From Ambrosia x helenae (taxonomy: Eukaryota; Streptophyta; Magnoliopsida; Asterales; Asteraceae): a stretch of DNA of 64,000 nt. Below, one piece after another: positions 11,236 to 22,625 of the stretch. Within the stretch, counting starts at the first letter, position 1; each line of letters begins with the position of its first letter. The DNA lies in assembly GCA_030844895.1 (NCBI GenBank), contig CM061232.1, forward strand, positions 80,432,555 through 80,496,554. Direction: 5' to 3'. The notes below the pieces were generated by a model. It was not told the origin of the DNA. It ran no database searches and saw only the letters and a program-made list of their open reading frames with translations. The position numbers were made by a program, and so were the translations under genes.

Positions 11236-11621
11236 ATGGCCTCCTGGACCGAAGAAGAAATTCTTGGAATTACACTGGCCTGGCGCAATGTTTGCGAAAA
11301 CACCTGAGTTTCTGACACTAGCCACGAAATTCGGGCTACTCCATTCTGGAATAAAGGTGTTACAGAGTTTAAACACTTATGGACGGTCAAACAAACCGCA
11401 CGACCGAAGAAGTCAGAGAAAAATTTCGCAGCGTCAAAGGGGAGTGCACAATCTTTGAAGAATTCTTCAAGGCCAACAAACAGGAAAGGCCGAACGAATC
11501 CGAAGAACGGCTCATTGAATTGTCAAAGATTGACTACCTGTTCGACTATGATGAAGCCTTCGTGTATGTTTCGGCGTGGAGTTGTTACGCGCGAATTATA
11601 TTTATCTTTAAGTTCATGTAA
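11236..11621 (+). pseudogene. Myb/SANT-like gene, copy 2, one stop and one frameshift
   Basis: The ATG is followed by WTEEEILGITLAWRNV, the first helix of the Myb/SANT-like domain seen in the intact copies. An in-frame TGA lies at about 11305, and a frameshift near 11380 moves reading to GQTNRTTEEVREKF and then the C-terminal AFVYVSAWS, matching the conserved HISAW/HVEAW end of the family. Promoter and 5' region look preserved, so decay is recent or mild. Confidence 0.78.
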
Positions 11622-11993
11622 TAGGTATTTCTGTCATGTAATTTCGAAGTTTGAATAAATTAAGGTTAATGTTTTAACATTTTAATGTTTTAGTACCTTC
11701 AAATTTTACATTGTTCAATATCTTTACCACTTAAAACATAAGGTATTTACATTGTTCAATATCTTTACCTAAATAAAAGTTAGAACATTTATCAATTAAA
11801 CCGATACCACTTAAAAGCCACGGGATTTAAAAACCAACCTGAATAAATCAAAACAACCAAACCAACAAGAAAATCCAAATCCCGCATAACTAGAACAACC
11901 AAAAATACAATCACAGCAACCACAAATTCAGCAACAACAACTTCGGCAACCACAACATCCACTCCCACACCATCTATCAAACAAACATAAACA

Positions 11994-14900
11994 TCAGTCC
12001 TCATCATCATGAGTGGTACCTGATCTACCCAAACCAGCCGCTGCATCCAACGCAGCCTTCTTCTCCTGCTCCAGCCGCTCTTGCTCCGCTTTCTTCGCTT
12101 CCGCACCCATACGGTCAGATTGATCAATGTAGCGACGGGTTCTTCAAATCCAGTGCACTCGCGCACCACGTCAACGATTGGGAACACCATTTGGTCGAAC
12201 AAAACAAGTTGTTCTTTGAGCTCATCCTCCCGAGGCTTCCCATAGTGTTCGCCTTCCGTAAGTTTCCCATGGTTAATGGCGTGGTGGAACCCAGTAACAA
12301 ACCCCTCCGCTTCACCAGCAGCGCGGGCAGCTGAAACAATTGACGCAACCTGATCACCTAGCATCGGCTCGTTCCAAATGCGCTTGAAAAACTGCAAAGA
12401 TATGTGTTAATTCACAAGAAAGAATAATAAGTAAGATGGAAAGAAAGTAAACAGACCCACCCCAGGAACACCTTCGGTCATCATCCACTTAGCATCATCT
12501 CTCAACCTAGCTTGCACACTGTGCGCCTCCTCAAGCAGCTTCTTAGCACTCTCCGCTTCAGTGACAGCGGAAGAATATGCTTCTTCTGCGGAGGCCTTCT
12601 CCTGGACAAGCTAATCTCTCTCTTTGACCAAGGCAAGGTTTTTCTGTTCGGCATTGGACAGCTGGGACGTAACAGCCATCAAATTGTGGTCTTTTTCTTG
12701 GAGCTCAGAGCGTGTATCCGCAACCTTGGATTTAAGTTCTTCAACAACTTTCGCGTGGTTTTCAGCAGCAGCAACCAATTTGGCATTTTCATTATTCAAA
12801 ACCTGCATCTGCTCACGCTCTTTCATACGTTCATTATTGGCGCGGTTCCACCTCTCGTTCCATCCCTTTTGTTTTTCGGCAAGCTCCACCTTCAACTGCT
12901 TTACCTCATCCGCAGCCTTCTCCGCACGGTTCAAATAGCTGTCAACGTCAGATTTCAACTTGTTCTCTGCTTCATTGAGACGCTGTCGCTCGTTCACAAT
13001 GAAGCGCTAGGCTCGCTCTACCTCATCAGCGTCGCGTTGCAGTTGTATATTATGACGCGTGAAAGCGTCGATGGAAGCCATCTGGAGCGCGAAACCAACA
13101 CACAAATCTGAGACAAGTTGTGATCTCGCCAACCCATCTTGAAACCTTCTCTCATGGGGCGGGATGCAATGGGACACAAGTTCTTCTGCAGTCAGCGGGT
13201 TAGCAAAACGGGAGTTCTCCCGTATATGCCAGTTTGGCTTAAAAATTGAATTACCCCCGACCCAAGCAGAACCGCTTGCCCCCGCAGGGTCACCCCTAGA
13301 TGAACCACCATGTGTCATACCTTCAGCAGGAACCTTCTCCAAAGCTTCCTTCTCCGCAGCTTGTTTTTTCAATAACTCTTCCTGAGCACGAAGCTTCTCC
13401 AAAGCCTCCTTCTCCGCAGCCTGTTCTTTCAACTCCTCAGCTTCTCTCTCCGCAGCCTGTTTTTTCAACTGCTCAGCTTCTCTCTCCGCGGCCTGTTTTC
13501 TCAACTCCTCCGCTTCTCTCTGCACAGCCTGTTTTCTCAACTCCTCCTCAGCAGCCCGTTTAGCAGCCTCCTCTTTCTCGGCTTGGATCCTAGCCGCTTC
13601 GGCTTGGATCTCTCTGAGGCGAGCCTGCTCTTGTTCTTTTTCCTTTATACCATGCTCAAGCTTCTCAGCCATACGCTTTTCAGTTATTTCCTTCTCCTTC
13701 TCACTCAAACCCGCAGAAGAGGGCGTCACCTTCGGGCTTGCAACTGCAGAGGATTGGGTAATTAAGTACAAGGAACAAAAAAGGGGAGTTAAAAAGGCTA
13801 ACTAAGAGCAGATACCTGGAGTGCTCTTCACAATCTTTTTCAACACCGAATCACGCTGCGGTGAAGGTGTTATGTTGAAAGCATAAGTAGCTTCCGGGCT
13901 CTTCTGAACCTCCTTCAACTTGCGCTTTTTTGCATCAGGAACCTCCGAAGTATCGGGAACAGAAGAAGACGGAAACTTGCGCTTGTCCTTCTGGCCAAAC
14001 AACGGCCCTCCACCCACTATATCCAAATGAGGCCGGTCAGAAACTTCGACATAATCAAAGCTACGATGCGGTAAATTCACCTTAGACCCTACAGGCGTTG
14101 TCTTACAACGCCCACTGGACACATCAGCCCCGCATGGCTGAGAAGGGTGAACCAGGTCATTGGACGACCCGGTCGATTCCTCATCATCAGAGATAATAGT
14201 GAAGGGTATGGGTATGCACGATATGGGACCAGGATTAGGATACTCACTAGTAGGTTGGAAATGCGCCGGAGGATCCACCAAGTTAGGAAGATAAAACCTA
14301 TCAATCATACCGTCTATGGGGTTGGGACGCTCAGGGCGTGTAGCTCTCCACTTGATACTCGCTTTTGCGCGCTTCATGAAAGCTTCCAGCTTAGTACTCC
14401 CTGCGCAACATTAAACAAAAAAAATAAGGACTCATGAAAGTCACACTTTAAGGCATAAAGCACGTACCTTTAGGCCGCAGGGAAGTCTCCATTCCATGCT
14501 GAATACGCAGACGACTCAAACCCATGTGTACCAACATGGGCTCCGAACACGTATTAACCTCATACGGAGAAGGATTCTGAGTCAACCTCACAAACCACTC
14601 CTGTTCAGCATACCCATCCATCACCTCGTGATCAGGAGGCCTTTGGCGGTCTCCCATGACCTTCCAAGGCATGGCAACAGGAAGAACCCCACGGTTGATG
14701 TAAAAAAATTTCTCCTTCCAGTCGTACATAGACTTAGGAAGATCTATGCCAATCGGAGACACCGCATTTCTCAATTCAAAATTGAACCAGGACTGAGACT
14801 GGACAAGCACATACAATACATTGAACCGCTCAAAGGTGGGTTCAATATCCATGGTTCTACAATAGGCTTCAAAATGAACCAATCTTAGCATGCCAAAGGC

Positions 14901-15170
14901 ATTAACTTGGGTAATGTGGATACCATATTCAACCAAGGTATCCACCTGAAATTTAGTAGCAGGCAACCGGAAACCACAAGCATAAAAGTGGGCAGCATAC
15001 AGTGTAATCTTACCAAACGGGTAATCCATGGCCGTTTTACCAAGAGCAGGTAGCTCAACACCCCAAGAAGGATCAAATTCCATGCCTTTACAAAATTCTT
15101 CAAAAGCTTTCTTCCCCCACCGGATGGTGGTGTTATTCAACAACCTTGCCGACTTCGAACTTTCTGACAT
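11994..15170 (-). pseudogene. Four-exon coiled-coil gene of 'putative gypsy type transposon' family
   Basis: Exon 1 (15170-14468) encodes an N-terminal domain resembling Transposase_28 (Pfam PF04195): FGKITLYAAHFYACGFRLP, then VNAFGMLRLVHFEAYC. Introns 14401-14467, 13744-13815 and 12392-12460 are 67-72 nt with GT-AG borders and keep the frame. Exon 2 is polar, with a KKRKLK basic patch. Exon 3 (13743-12461) encodes a long Glu/Ala/Lys coiled coil with repeated EREAEELKKQAA-type units. Exon 4 holds a C-terminal domain (RAAGEAEGFVTGFHHAI). Lesions: in-frame TAG at 13007-13009 and 12611-12613, both where a CAG fits the context, and at least one frameshift near 12130-12170 before the final reading that stops at 11994. 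Function is unknown; it is abundant in transposon-rich plant DNA. Confidence 0.8.
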
Positions 15171-15208
15171 GGATCTGAAAAGAAAGAAAGACTTTTAGTT
15201 TCCAACAG

Positions 15209-15380
15209 ATCTTGGAAAACCTCGCCGGAGAAGATGGAAAGTGAAGGGAGTGAAACTGAGAAAAGGGGAAAAGATCTTGCAAAACCTAGCCGGAGAAGAT
15301 GGAAAGTTAAAGGGAGAGGTTTTTGAAACTAAGAAAAAGGGAAGGGATCTTGGAAAACCTCGCCGGAGAAGAAGAACATA
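15209..15380. repeat. Three tandem units in the leader of the coiled-coil gene
   Basis: GATCTTGGAAAACCTCGCC and variants start near 15209, 15272 and 15347, each followed by GGAGAAGA. They lie between the likely TATA box and the ATG at 15170 and so would be in the 5' untranslated region. Confidence 0.7.
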
Positions 15381-15438
15381 AGAGGGGAAAACTTTTGAAA
15401 TTAATAAATGATAGAAGTGTACGAAGGAAGGAGACGGA

Positions 15439-15449
15439 GCTATATATAT
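15439..15449 (-). promoter_or_regulatory. Probable TATA box of the coiled-coil gene
   Basis: TATATATATA on the minus strand about 270 bp before the ATG, followed by a purine/pyrimidine-biased leader. No other TATA-like site is seen between it and the gene. Confidence 0.45.
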
Positions 15450-15859
15450 ACCTACTGCAATAATGCGTCGAAAAAGGTGGAGAACGTGGGTGACGGTTCA
15501 TTACCAAAACGTGAGCTTTGGCGACACGTGTCCCACGAACTGCACAAGACGAAATTTTGATCAACCGTCAAACTACACCTGTCATCATGACAGACATCCC
15601 TCTGACGCCTTACTTCACCTGCCACACGACTTCTCCAATACACCATGCCTTTTCAAATACACGTCGGTAAATGCATAGCTGGCAACCAATGTTGAGGGAC
15701 AAGTGTCAACATGTTATTGGACATAATATTATTATTGTTTTTCTTTTTTACTTCAACCTAAATACTTATAAATTAACCTTGTTTTTATTTAATAACTTCT
15801 ACTAATTAGTTATAACAAAAATATAAATTTTACTAAAAACATTTTTTAATAAAAAATAG
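15450..15859. other. No gene seen; upstream region then AT-rich spacer
   Basis: The part to 15680 is the distal upstream region of the coiled-coil gene. From 15700 the sequence becomes strongly AT-rich, ending at the proposed target duplication of the hAT-like element. Confidence 0.5.
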
Positions 15860-18678
15860 TATGGGTGGCAAAATAGGTAGGTTGGGTTGGTTGTTGGGTC
15901 AGGATGGGTTTGGGTTAAGATGGGTATGGGTCAAGATGGGTAAATTAAAAAAATGGGTTAGGATGGGTTAGGTCAGGATGGGTTTGGGTCTAGATGGGTT
16001 GGGTTAGGGTACGTTCACATCAAAATAGATTAAAATTAAAATAACAATAAAAAATAAAAAAGTTAAAAAACTAAAATAGCGACCAGGACCGTTTCGACCC
16101 GGTCGGGCCCGTTAGCGACCGGAACCGTTTCTACCCGGCCGGGCCCGGTAGCAACCCGGACCGTTTTGACCCGACCGGGCCCGTTAGCGACCGGAACCGT
16201 TTCTACCCGGCCGGCCCGGTGGCGACCAAGACCGTTTCGACCCGATCGAGACCGTTAGCGACCGGAACCGTTTCTACCCGGCCGAGCCCGGTAGCGACCC
16301 TGACCGTTTCGACCTGGCTGGGTCCGTTAGCGACCGGAACCGTTTCTACCCGGTCGGGCCCGGTAGTGACCAGGACCATTAGCGACCGGAACCGTTTCTA
16401 CACGGCCGGGCCCGGTAGCGACCCGAACCGTTTCGAACCGACCGGGCACGTTAGCGACCGGAACCGTTTCTATCCGGCCGGCCCGGTAGCGACCACGACC
16501 GTTTTGACCCGATCGGGACCGTTTCTACCCGGCCGAGCCCGGTAGCGACCTTAACTGTTTCAACCCGGCCGGGCCCGTTAGCGACCGGAACCGTTTCTAC
16601 CCGGCCGGGCACGTTAGCGACCGTTACCCGGCCGGACCCGGTAGTGACCCGGACCGTTTCGACCCGACCGGGCCCGGTAGCGACCCGGACCGTTTCGACC
16701 CGACCAGGCCCGGTAGCGACCCGGACCGTTTTGAACCGATCGAGCCCGGTAACGACCCAGACCGTTTCAACCTGACCCGTCCCGTAGCGACTCGGACCGT
16801 TTCGACCCGACCAGGCTCGGTAGCGACCCTGACGGTTTCGACCCGACCGGGCCCAGTAACGACACAGACCGTTTCAACCTGACCCGTCCCGTAGCGACCC
16901 GGACTGTTTTGACCCGGCCAGGCCCGGTAGCCACCCGGACCGTTTCGACCCGACTGGGCCCGGTAACGACCCAGACCGTTTCAACCTGATCCGTCCCGTA
17001 GCGACGCGGACCGTTTCGACCCGGCCGGGCCTGGTTGCGACCCGACCGGGCTCGGTAACGACCCAGACAGTTTCAACGTGACCCGTCCCGTAGCGACCCG
17101 GACCGTTTCGACCCGGCCGGGCCCGGTAGCAACCCAGACCGTTTTAACCTGACCCGGACTGTTTCGACCCGACCGGACCCGGTAGCGACCCGGACGGTTT
17201 CGACCCGACCGGGCCCGGTAACGACCCAGACCGTTTCAACGTGACCCGTCCTGTAGCGACCGGGACCGTTTCGACCCGGCCGGGCCCGGTAGCAACCCAG
17301 ACCGTTTTAACCTGACCCGTCCCGTAGCGATCCGGACTGTTTTGACCCGGCCAGGCCCGGTAGTGACCCGGACCTTTTCGACCCGACCGGGCCCGGTAAC
17401 GACCCAGACCGTGTCAACCTGACCCGTCCCGTAGCGACTCGGACCGTTTCGACCCAGCCGGGCCTGGTTGCGACCCTACCGGGACCGGTAACGACCCAGA
17501 CCGTTTCGACGTGACCAGTCCCGTAGCGACCCAGACCGTTTTAAACTGACCCGTCCCGTAGCGACCCAGACTGTTTCGACCCGACCGGACCCGGTAGCGA
17601 CCCGGACGGTTTCGACCCGAGCGGGCTCGGTAACGACCCAGACCGTTTCAACCTGACCCGTCCCGTAGCGACCTGGGCTGTTTCGACTCGGTCGGGCCCG
17701 GTTTCGACCCGGACGGTTTCGACCCGACCGGGCCCGGTAACGACCCAGACCGTTTCAACCTGACTCGTCCCGTAGCGACTCGGACTGTTTTGACCCGGCC
17801 GAGCACGGTAGCGACTCGAACGGTTTCGACCCGACCGGGCCCGGTAACGACCCAGACCGTTTCAACGTGACCCGTCCGTAGCGACCCGGACTGTTTCGAC
17901 CCGGCCGGGCCCGGTAGCGACCCAGACCATTTCGACCCGACCGGGCCCGGTAACGACCCTGACCGTTTCGACTCGACCGGGCCCGGTAACGACCCAGACC
18001 GTTTCAACGTGACCCGTCCCGTAGCGACCCGGACCGTTTCGAACTGACCAGGCCCGGTAACGACCCAGACCGTTTCAACCTGACCCGTCCCGTAGCGACC
18101 CGTACTGTTTCAACCCGACTCGGCCCGTTAACGACTCGGACCGTTTTGACCTGACTGATCCCGTTAGCAACACGGACCATTTCGACCCGACCGGGCCCGT
18201 CAACGACCGGACCCTTTCGACCCGAACGTACCGGTCAACAACCCAGACCGTTTGCACTCGATCAAACCCGCTAACGACTCGAACCGTTTCGATAAGATCC
18301 GTCTCGTTAACGACCCGTGTTGTTTCGACATTGTCGTCCGTTAACGACCCGAACGGTTTCGAACCGACTGGGGTGATCAACAAATCCAAAAGATATAATT
18401 TTTTGTTTTTATTGACATTGATTTCTATGACGCATCCACTTGGGTGAGTTTTAATTTAGATTTGTATATGGTTATCTAAAAATAACCATCCTGGCCTATT
18501 TGTTTTTTTTTTTTTTTTTTGACATACCCATCCTGACACACTTACTTATTTCCTAAAATTAAAATTACCCATCCTAACCCCCTTGAAAATTATACTAAAC
18601 CCATTTTAACCCACAAGGTTAAATTTTAAACCCAAAACAACCCAAACTCAAGTAGATGGGTTGAAACTGCCAGGTCTA
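15860..18678. mobile_element. hAT-like non-autonomous element filled by a minisatellite
   Basis: The left end begins TATGGGTGGCAAAATAGG. The right end, read on the other strand, begins TAGACCTGGCAGTTTC. Both run into G-rich inverted blocks of GGGTTGGGTT/GGATGGGT type (15880-16010 and, inverted, 18510-18670). Flanks are AAAAATAG (15852-15859) and AAAAATAA (18679-18686), a candidate 8-bp target duplication with one mismatch. The GGGTGGCAA-type end and 8-bp duplication fit the hAT superfamily. No transposase is present; the interior is the 36-bp array. Because the flank is A-rich, the target duplication is weak evidence. Confidence 0.55.
16077..18370. repeat. GC-rich 36-bp minisatellite, about 60 copies
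   Basis: GTTT landmarks at 16091, 16127, 16163 and 16199 are exactly 36 bp apart. Units carry CGACCCGGACCGTTTCGACC followed by CGACCGGGCCCGGT; the best ones end in the perfect palindrome ACCGGGCCCGGT. The left part alternates two unit types (CCGTTTCGACCCG and CCGTTTCTACCCG), giving a 72-bp dimer; further right other variants dominate. It is an island of very high GC and CpG in AT-rich surroundings. Since 36 is a multiple of three, chance open frames occur and are not genes. Confidence 0.92.
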
Positions 18679-18686
18679 AAAAATAA

Positions 18687-19435
18687 TATGGACAATAATT
18701 CGTATTTTTCACATTATATAAAAAATCTAACAATATCTTAAAGTTACGTTATGATGAATAATTACGATGGTTTGTATTATTTTTAAGCGTGATGCTATAT
18801 TTCATACCAGTGTAAAAAACTGAATAGTTGCTCAACCGGATCATCGTCATACCTTTCAAAAAAAAAAAAAAAAAAACAACCCAACATTAAATAATTGATT
18901 ATACTCCAGATAAAATTATTATTTTTTATGTTTTTCTAATAAAATATGGCTATAGGTTAGGTTGTGAATGAGACTGAAAAAATGGATTGGCTTGGGTTGT
19001 ATAGGTTGAAGAGAGAAAAATTAGTTTTTTAAGACTATACATTATGTTGGTTTTTTTTCCTCAACCGTTTGTTCCATATTATAATATGTTTGGTTTAATT
19101 ATTTCTAATATTATATGTATGACTTTTTAATGTTTTTATTTTAAAGTATTATAATACACTTATGTGTTTTTATATTTAACATATTTATATATTTAACATA
19201 AATAATATATTAGTTTCGAAATAAAATTATTATTTTTATTATTTATAATATTTTATCTAATAAAAAATAATTTTAAATCATATTTATTTAATAAAATATT
19301 ACTGTAAACATTAGTGTAGGTTGGATTGTGTAGCTGGAAAAGAGAAATTAATTATTGGATAGGCTTGGGTTGTGTAGGTAGAAAAGATAAATTGATTTTT
19401 TAATGAAATATTGGGTTGGACTCGGTTGTGACAGT
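18687..19435. other. No gene seen; AT-rich, with poly-A and duplicated segment
   Basis: A run of A lies at 18856-18874. Related words GGCTTGGGTTGTATAGGTTG (18989) and GGCTTGGGTTGTGTAGGT (19361), both near TAGGTTGGATTGTG-like text, suggest an internal duplication or two copies of a small element. Confidence 0.5.
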
Positions 19436-20000
19436 GGATTGACGTAAACCAAAATTTACATTCTCCGCATATTTTCCATACAGTAATGTGGTGGCCACGT
19501 CATCAGTCTGCGGAGGCAACGTCATCACTCTGCGATGGCTTAACGTAAATCTAACTTTACTTTCTCCGCATGGTATACTTACAGAAACGTGATGGCCACG
19601 TCATTAGTCTGCGGAGGCAATGTCATCATAACTTTACGTTCTCCGCATGTTTTCCTTACAGTGATGCGCTAGCCACGCCATCACTCTGCGATGGCTTGAC
19701 GTAAATCTAACTTTACGTTCTCCACATGGTATACTTACAGAAACGTGATGGCCACGTCATCAGTCTGTGGAGGCAACGTCATTAGTCCGCGGAGGCAACG
19801 TCATCATAACTTTACGTTCTCCGCATATTTTCCTTAAAGTGATGCGCTAGCCACGCCATCACTCCGCGATGGCTTGACGTAAATTTAACTTTACGTTTTC
19901 CGCATATTTTCCAAACGGTGATGTAGTGGCCACGTCATCACTCTGGTGTAGGTTGACTTAAATGTAACTGTACATTCTCTGCATAATTTCCTTAGAGAAA
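19436..20000. repeat. Tandem array of 78-100 bp units with CCACGTCATCA boxes
   Basis: TTCTCCGCAT-type words recur near 19461, 19561, 19640, 19720, 19818, 19899 and 19976. Each is followed by GATGGCCACGTCATCA or CTAGCCACGCCATCAC. Two unit types alternate, producing higher-order copies about 160-180 bp long. The CACGTCA core resembles plant bZIP (ACGT-core) sites, but no gene start is adjacent. Not present elsewhere in the window. Confidence 0.82.
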
Positions 20001-20820
20001 TGTGGAAAAATAAATAAATAAAATAAATAATTGTCCCATACATAAATCATAGATATCACTAATTCATAACTAAAACGTGGACATAATTCATATAAAGTTG
20101 TTACATAACTGACATAATTATCAAACAAAGTAAACACAATAACACCACCTGTGTTGTAATACTAATTGTCTAACCACCTATTGAAGACCAGATCCTAATG
20201 TTAGACTAGCTTTCCTTCTATTTCCTTCCATTTCCTTTCTTTTCCTTCCTTGAATGAAACTCGGGAACACACCATTTGTTTTCCTTTCTTTTCTTTCCTT
20301 TAATGAAACTCGGGAACACAACGTAAATGTCTAACCAACTATTGAAGACTAGATCCTAATGTTAGATGTTTCCTCGGGTGGTGGTGGTAGCAGCAGGGGA
20401 CGTGGGCGGAAGTGTTGATAGGATATTCCAAGGTTCACTTGCTTTGAATCATTATTTAGAATGATGTATGTGATCTACATAGACAAAGATCCATTGTTCA
20501 TGGATCTGATACCTAGCACACGTCGACCACCGCGGCATATCCGAAGAGGAGGGCCTCGTTTTATGTAACAATAGTTTTCAGTGTGCTTAACACCGACTGT
20601 CCTGTTTCGTCTTCATCAACCGATGATGAACAAAAATATGTACGGACAGACACTTACAGTCGGTGTATTAGAAAAATGGCAAGTTCTCCCAAGTTGGCCC
20701 GCTGGAGTTCTTTCACACGTGTGTAAAAGAAATCCCGGCTCGCCATGACATAGATTTGGGAGGCGAATGAACTTGCCAATAATGTAGACCACCACATCAT
20801 CGAGGCGTTCTACACGGGTT
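20001..20820. other. No gene seen; short CTTTCC duplications and element flank
   Basis: At 20213-20330 two pyrimidine-rich blocks each end in AATGAAACTCGGGAACACA (about 20255 and 20302), a roughly 50-bp tandem duplication. From 20440 the sequence resembles 3140-3290, marking the start of the repeat-bearing flank of Myb/SANT copy 3. Confidence 0.5.
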
Positions 20821-20830
20821 AACCCACGTG

Positions 20831-20880
20831 CAGATGCAACAACGATCCAAGTAGCTGTACGCAGATGTAACAACGATCCA
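20831..20880 (+). repeat. Paired GATGYAACAACGATCCAA motif, copy c
   Basis: Words start at 20831 and 20862, 31 bp apart. The surrounding 250 bp (20811-21060) closely match 3284-3500, including AAAAACGTCATGG and ACCTGAAAGGTTTGA. Confidence 0.78.
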
Positions 20881-21091
20881 AGTATAATCGAACATTCACC
20901 CAAGGCGGTAGGCTTCGGTAGAAAAAGAGGAGGATTTAAAAACGTCATGGATTGGAAACCTGAAAGGTTTGAGATATTAATTTTTTTTAGAATACATAAT
21001 GAGGAGGGTTACAAATTTTCTTAAGTGAAACCCAAGTATATATACCCACGTCTGACATCTTATACTCATTAATACTCATTAATACTTCAAA

Positions 21092-22115
21092 GTAACGGAT
21101 CAACCTCTGTGACGTCTCTGACGTCTCAGATCTCTGACTCATTGTGCTTCCCGAGAAGGCTATTTACCTTCCCTAAATGACTAAATGTGACGTCTTAGAC
21201 AAACTGAGACGGCTTAGATTCCTTTAACTAAAATTACAAGTTATGATCCAAAAATAATATTTTGGTTAAAAATAATTATTTTCTGATTTAAAATAGTAAA
21301 AATAGATTTTCCATAATTTTTCTCAACTTAATTGGCTTTTAAAACAGATTTAGTGAATTTAAATAGTATTTTTATTGATTAAAAATGGTAAAAACATCAA
21401 AAATAACTATTTTCTAAGAAAATAAATTTATTACGGTTTATCCTACTTAGAAATTTTTAATCAATTAGTTATCATGAAAATCATTTAAGTTAAAAAAAAA
21501 TACGAAAAATAATCTATTTTCTAGAAATTGAAAATATGATAATTTTTCCGACACGTCATTAACACGTCAGAGTGACGGATCAACCTCTGTGACGTTTCCG
21601 ACGTCTCAGGTCTCTGACTTATTTACATTCCCGAAACGTCTAAATGTGACGTCTTAGACAAACTGAGACGGCTTAGATTCCTTTAACTAAATTTACAAGT
21701 TATGATCCAAAAATAATACTTTGGTTAAAAATAATTATTTTCTGATTTAAAATAGTAAAAATAGATTTTCCATAATTTTTCTCAACTTAATTGGCTTTTA
21801 AAACAGATTTAATGAATTTAAATAGTATTTTTATTGATTGAAAATGGTAAAAACAGGAAAAATAACTATTTTCTAAGAAAATCATTTAAATTAAAAAAAA
21901 TTACGAAAAATAATCTATTTTCTAGAAATTGAAAGGGAATATGATAATTTTTCCGACACGTCATTAACACGTCAAAGTGACGGATCAACCTCTGTGACGT
22001 CTCTGACGTCTCAGATCTCTGACTCATTGTGCTTCCCAAGACGTCTATTTGCCTTCCCGAAACGACTAAATTTGACGTCTTAGACAAAATGAGACAATTT
22101 AGACTCCCGAGCAGT
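21092..22115. repeat. Three direct repeats upstream of the intact Myb/SANT gene
   Basis: Copies begin with ACGGATCAACCTCTGTGACG near 21092, 21573 and 21978. Each opens with a cluster of GACGTC/CGTCTC words (GTGACGTCTCTGACGTCTCA); the first two continue with the same AT-rich tract (ATTCCTTTAACTAAA... AAAATAGATTTTCC). The third keeps only the GACGTC-rich head and leads to the TATA box at 22195. GACGTC matches the core of plant TGA-type bZIP sites, so this may be a multiplied promoter module. Confidence 0.85.
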
Positions 22116-22194
22116 CGTCCACTCCTCCATTTGACCAACACGTCTAATTGATTCCTGAGATGAGTTACACCACATTAAACTTCCATGTGAATTT

Positions 22195-22203
22195 CATATA
22201 AAT
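22195..22203 (+). promoter_or_regulatory. TATA box of Myb/SANT copy 3
   Basis: CATATAAAT about 75 bp before the ATG at 22275; the leader contains no upstream ATG in the last 60 bases that would compete clearly. Confidence 0.6.
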
Positions 22204-22274
22204 GTACGACCGAGTCCAATCTCCGTAACACACTCCACTGAAGTTCTTGTGACCATCAGAAGAACACAACACCA

Positions 22275-22625
22275 ATGGCACCAACTCGTTGGACTCAAGA
22301 AGAAGAAATCTCACTTGTAGTGGGCTGGCAACTTGTTGAAGATAGCAATCATGATACTAACAAGTGGTACCGAATCCTAAACGATTTCAATCGCTTGGTA
22401 GGGGGTTCAAACAGAACAATCGATTCGATCAACCGTAAATGGACTGATTTGAATGCCAAGTGTCAAATCTTCAACGCCTACCATAATCAAACACTGCGCG
22501 ACTTTGCGAACACACCAGAAGACGTGGCCATCGGAATAACCCAAATCGAGTATGAGTGCAAGCAAAGGAAAGAGTTTAAACACATCTCTGCTTGGCAAAT
22601 GATGGGGGCTAGGCTTAACGAGTAG
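22275..22625 (+). CDS. Myb/SANT-like DNA-binding protein, copy 3, intact
   Basis: 116 residues, ATG in CCAATGGCA context. The protein opens with RWTQEEEISLVVGWQL (helix 1), then WYRILNDFN and TIDSINRKWTDLNAKC (helices 2-3), a single trihelix/SANT-like domain. It ends in a short acidic helix and HISAWQMM. It resembles the Myb-like proteins often labelled glutathione S-transferase T3-like in plant annotations, which match the Myb partner protein of PIF/Harbinger transposons; that link is inference. Such proteins bind element ends and recruit the transposase. No DDE transposase lies nearby. A TATA box and three GACGTC-rich direct repeats precede it, so it is likely expressed or was until recently. 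Confidence 0.8.
   Translation: MAPTRWTQEEEISLVVGWQLVEDSNHDTNKWYRILNDFNRLVGGSNRTIDSINRKWTDLNAKCQIFNAYHNQTLRDFANTPEDVAIGITQIEYECKQRKEFKHISAWQMMGARLNE

Noticed and set aside
12512..13111. 199-codon plus-strand frame
   Set aside because: Antisense shadow of the coiled-coil exon; the minus strand has introns, domain sequence and codon pattern.
15880..16010. Possible interstitial telomere tract (GGGTTGGGTT, GGATGGGTT)
   Set aside because: Plant telomere repeat is TTTAGGG; the words here are irregular and reappear inverted at 18510-18670, fitting a transposon end.
16077..18370. CRISPR-like look of a 36-bp repeat
   Set aside because: Units are directly adjacent without unique spacers, and the DNA is plant nuclear.
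16219..18389. Open frames of about 104-119 codons in the 36-bp array (16219-16545 plus; 17648-18007 and 18075-18389 minus)
   Set aside because: The period is a multiple of three, so one frame stays open by chance; repeats show DNA-level, not protein-level, conservation and all frames diverge alike.
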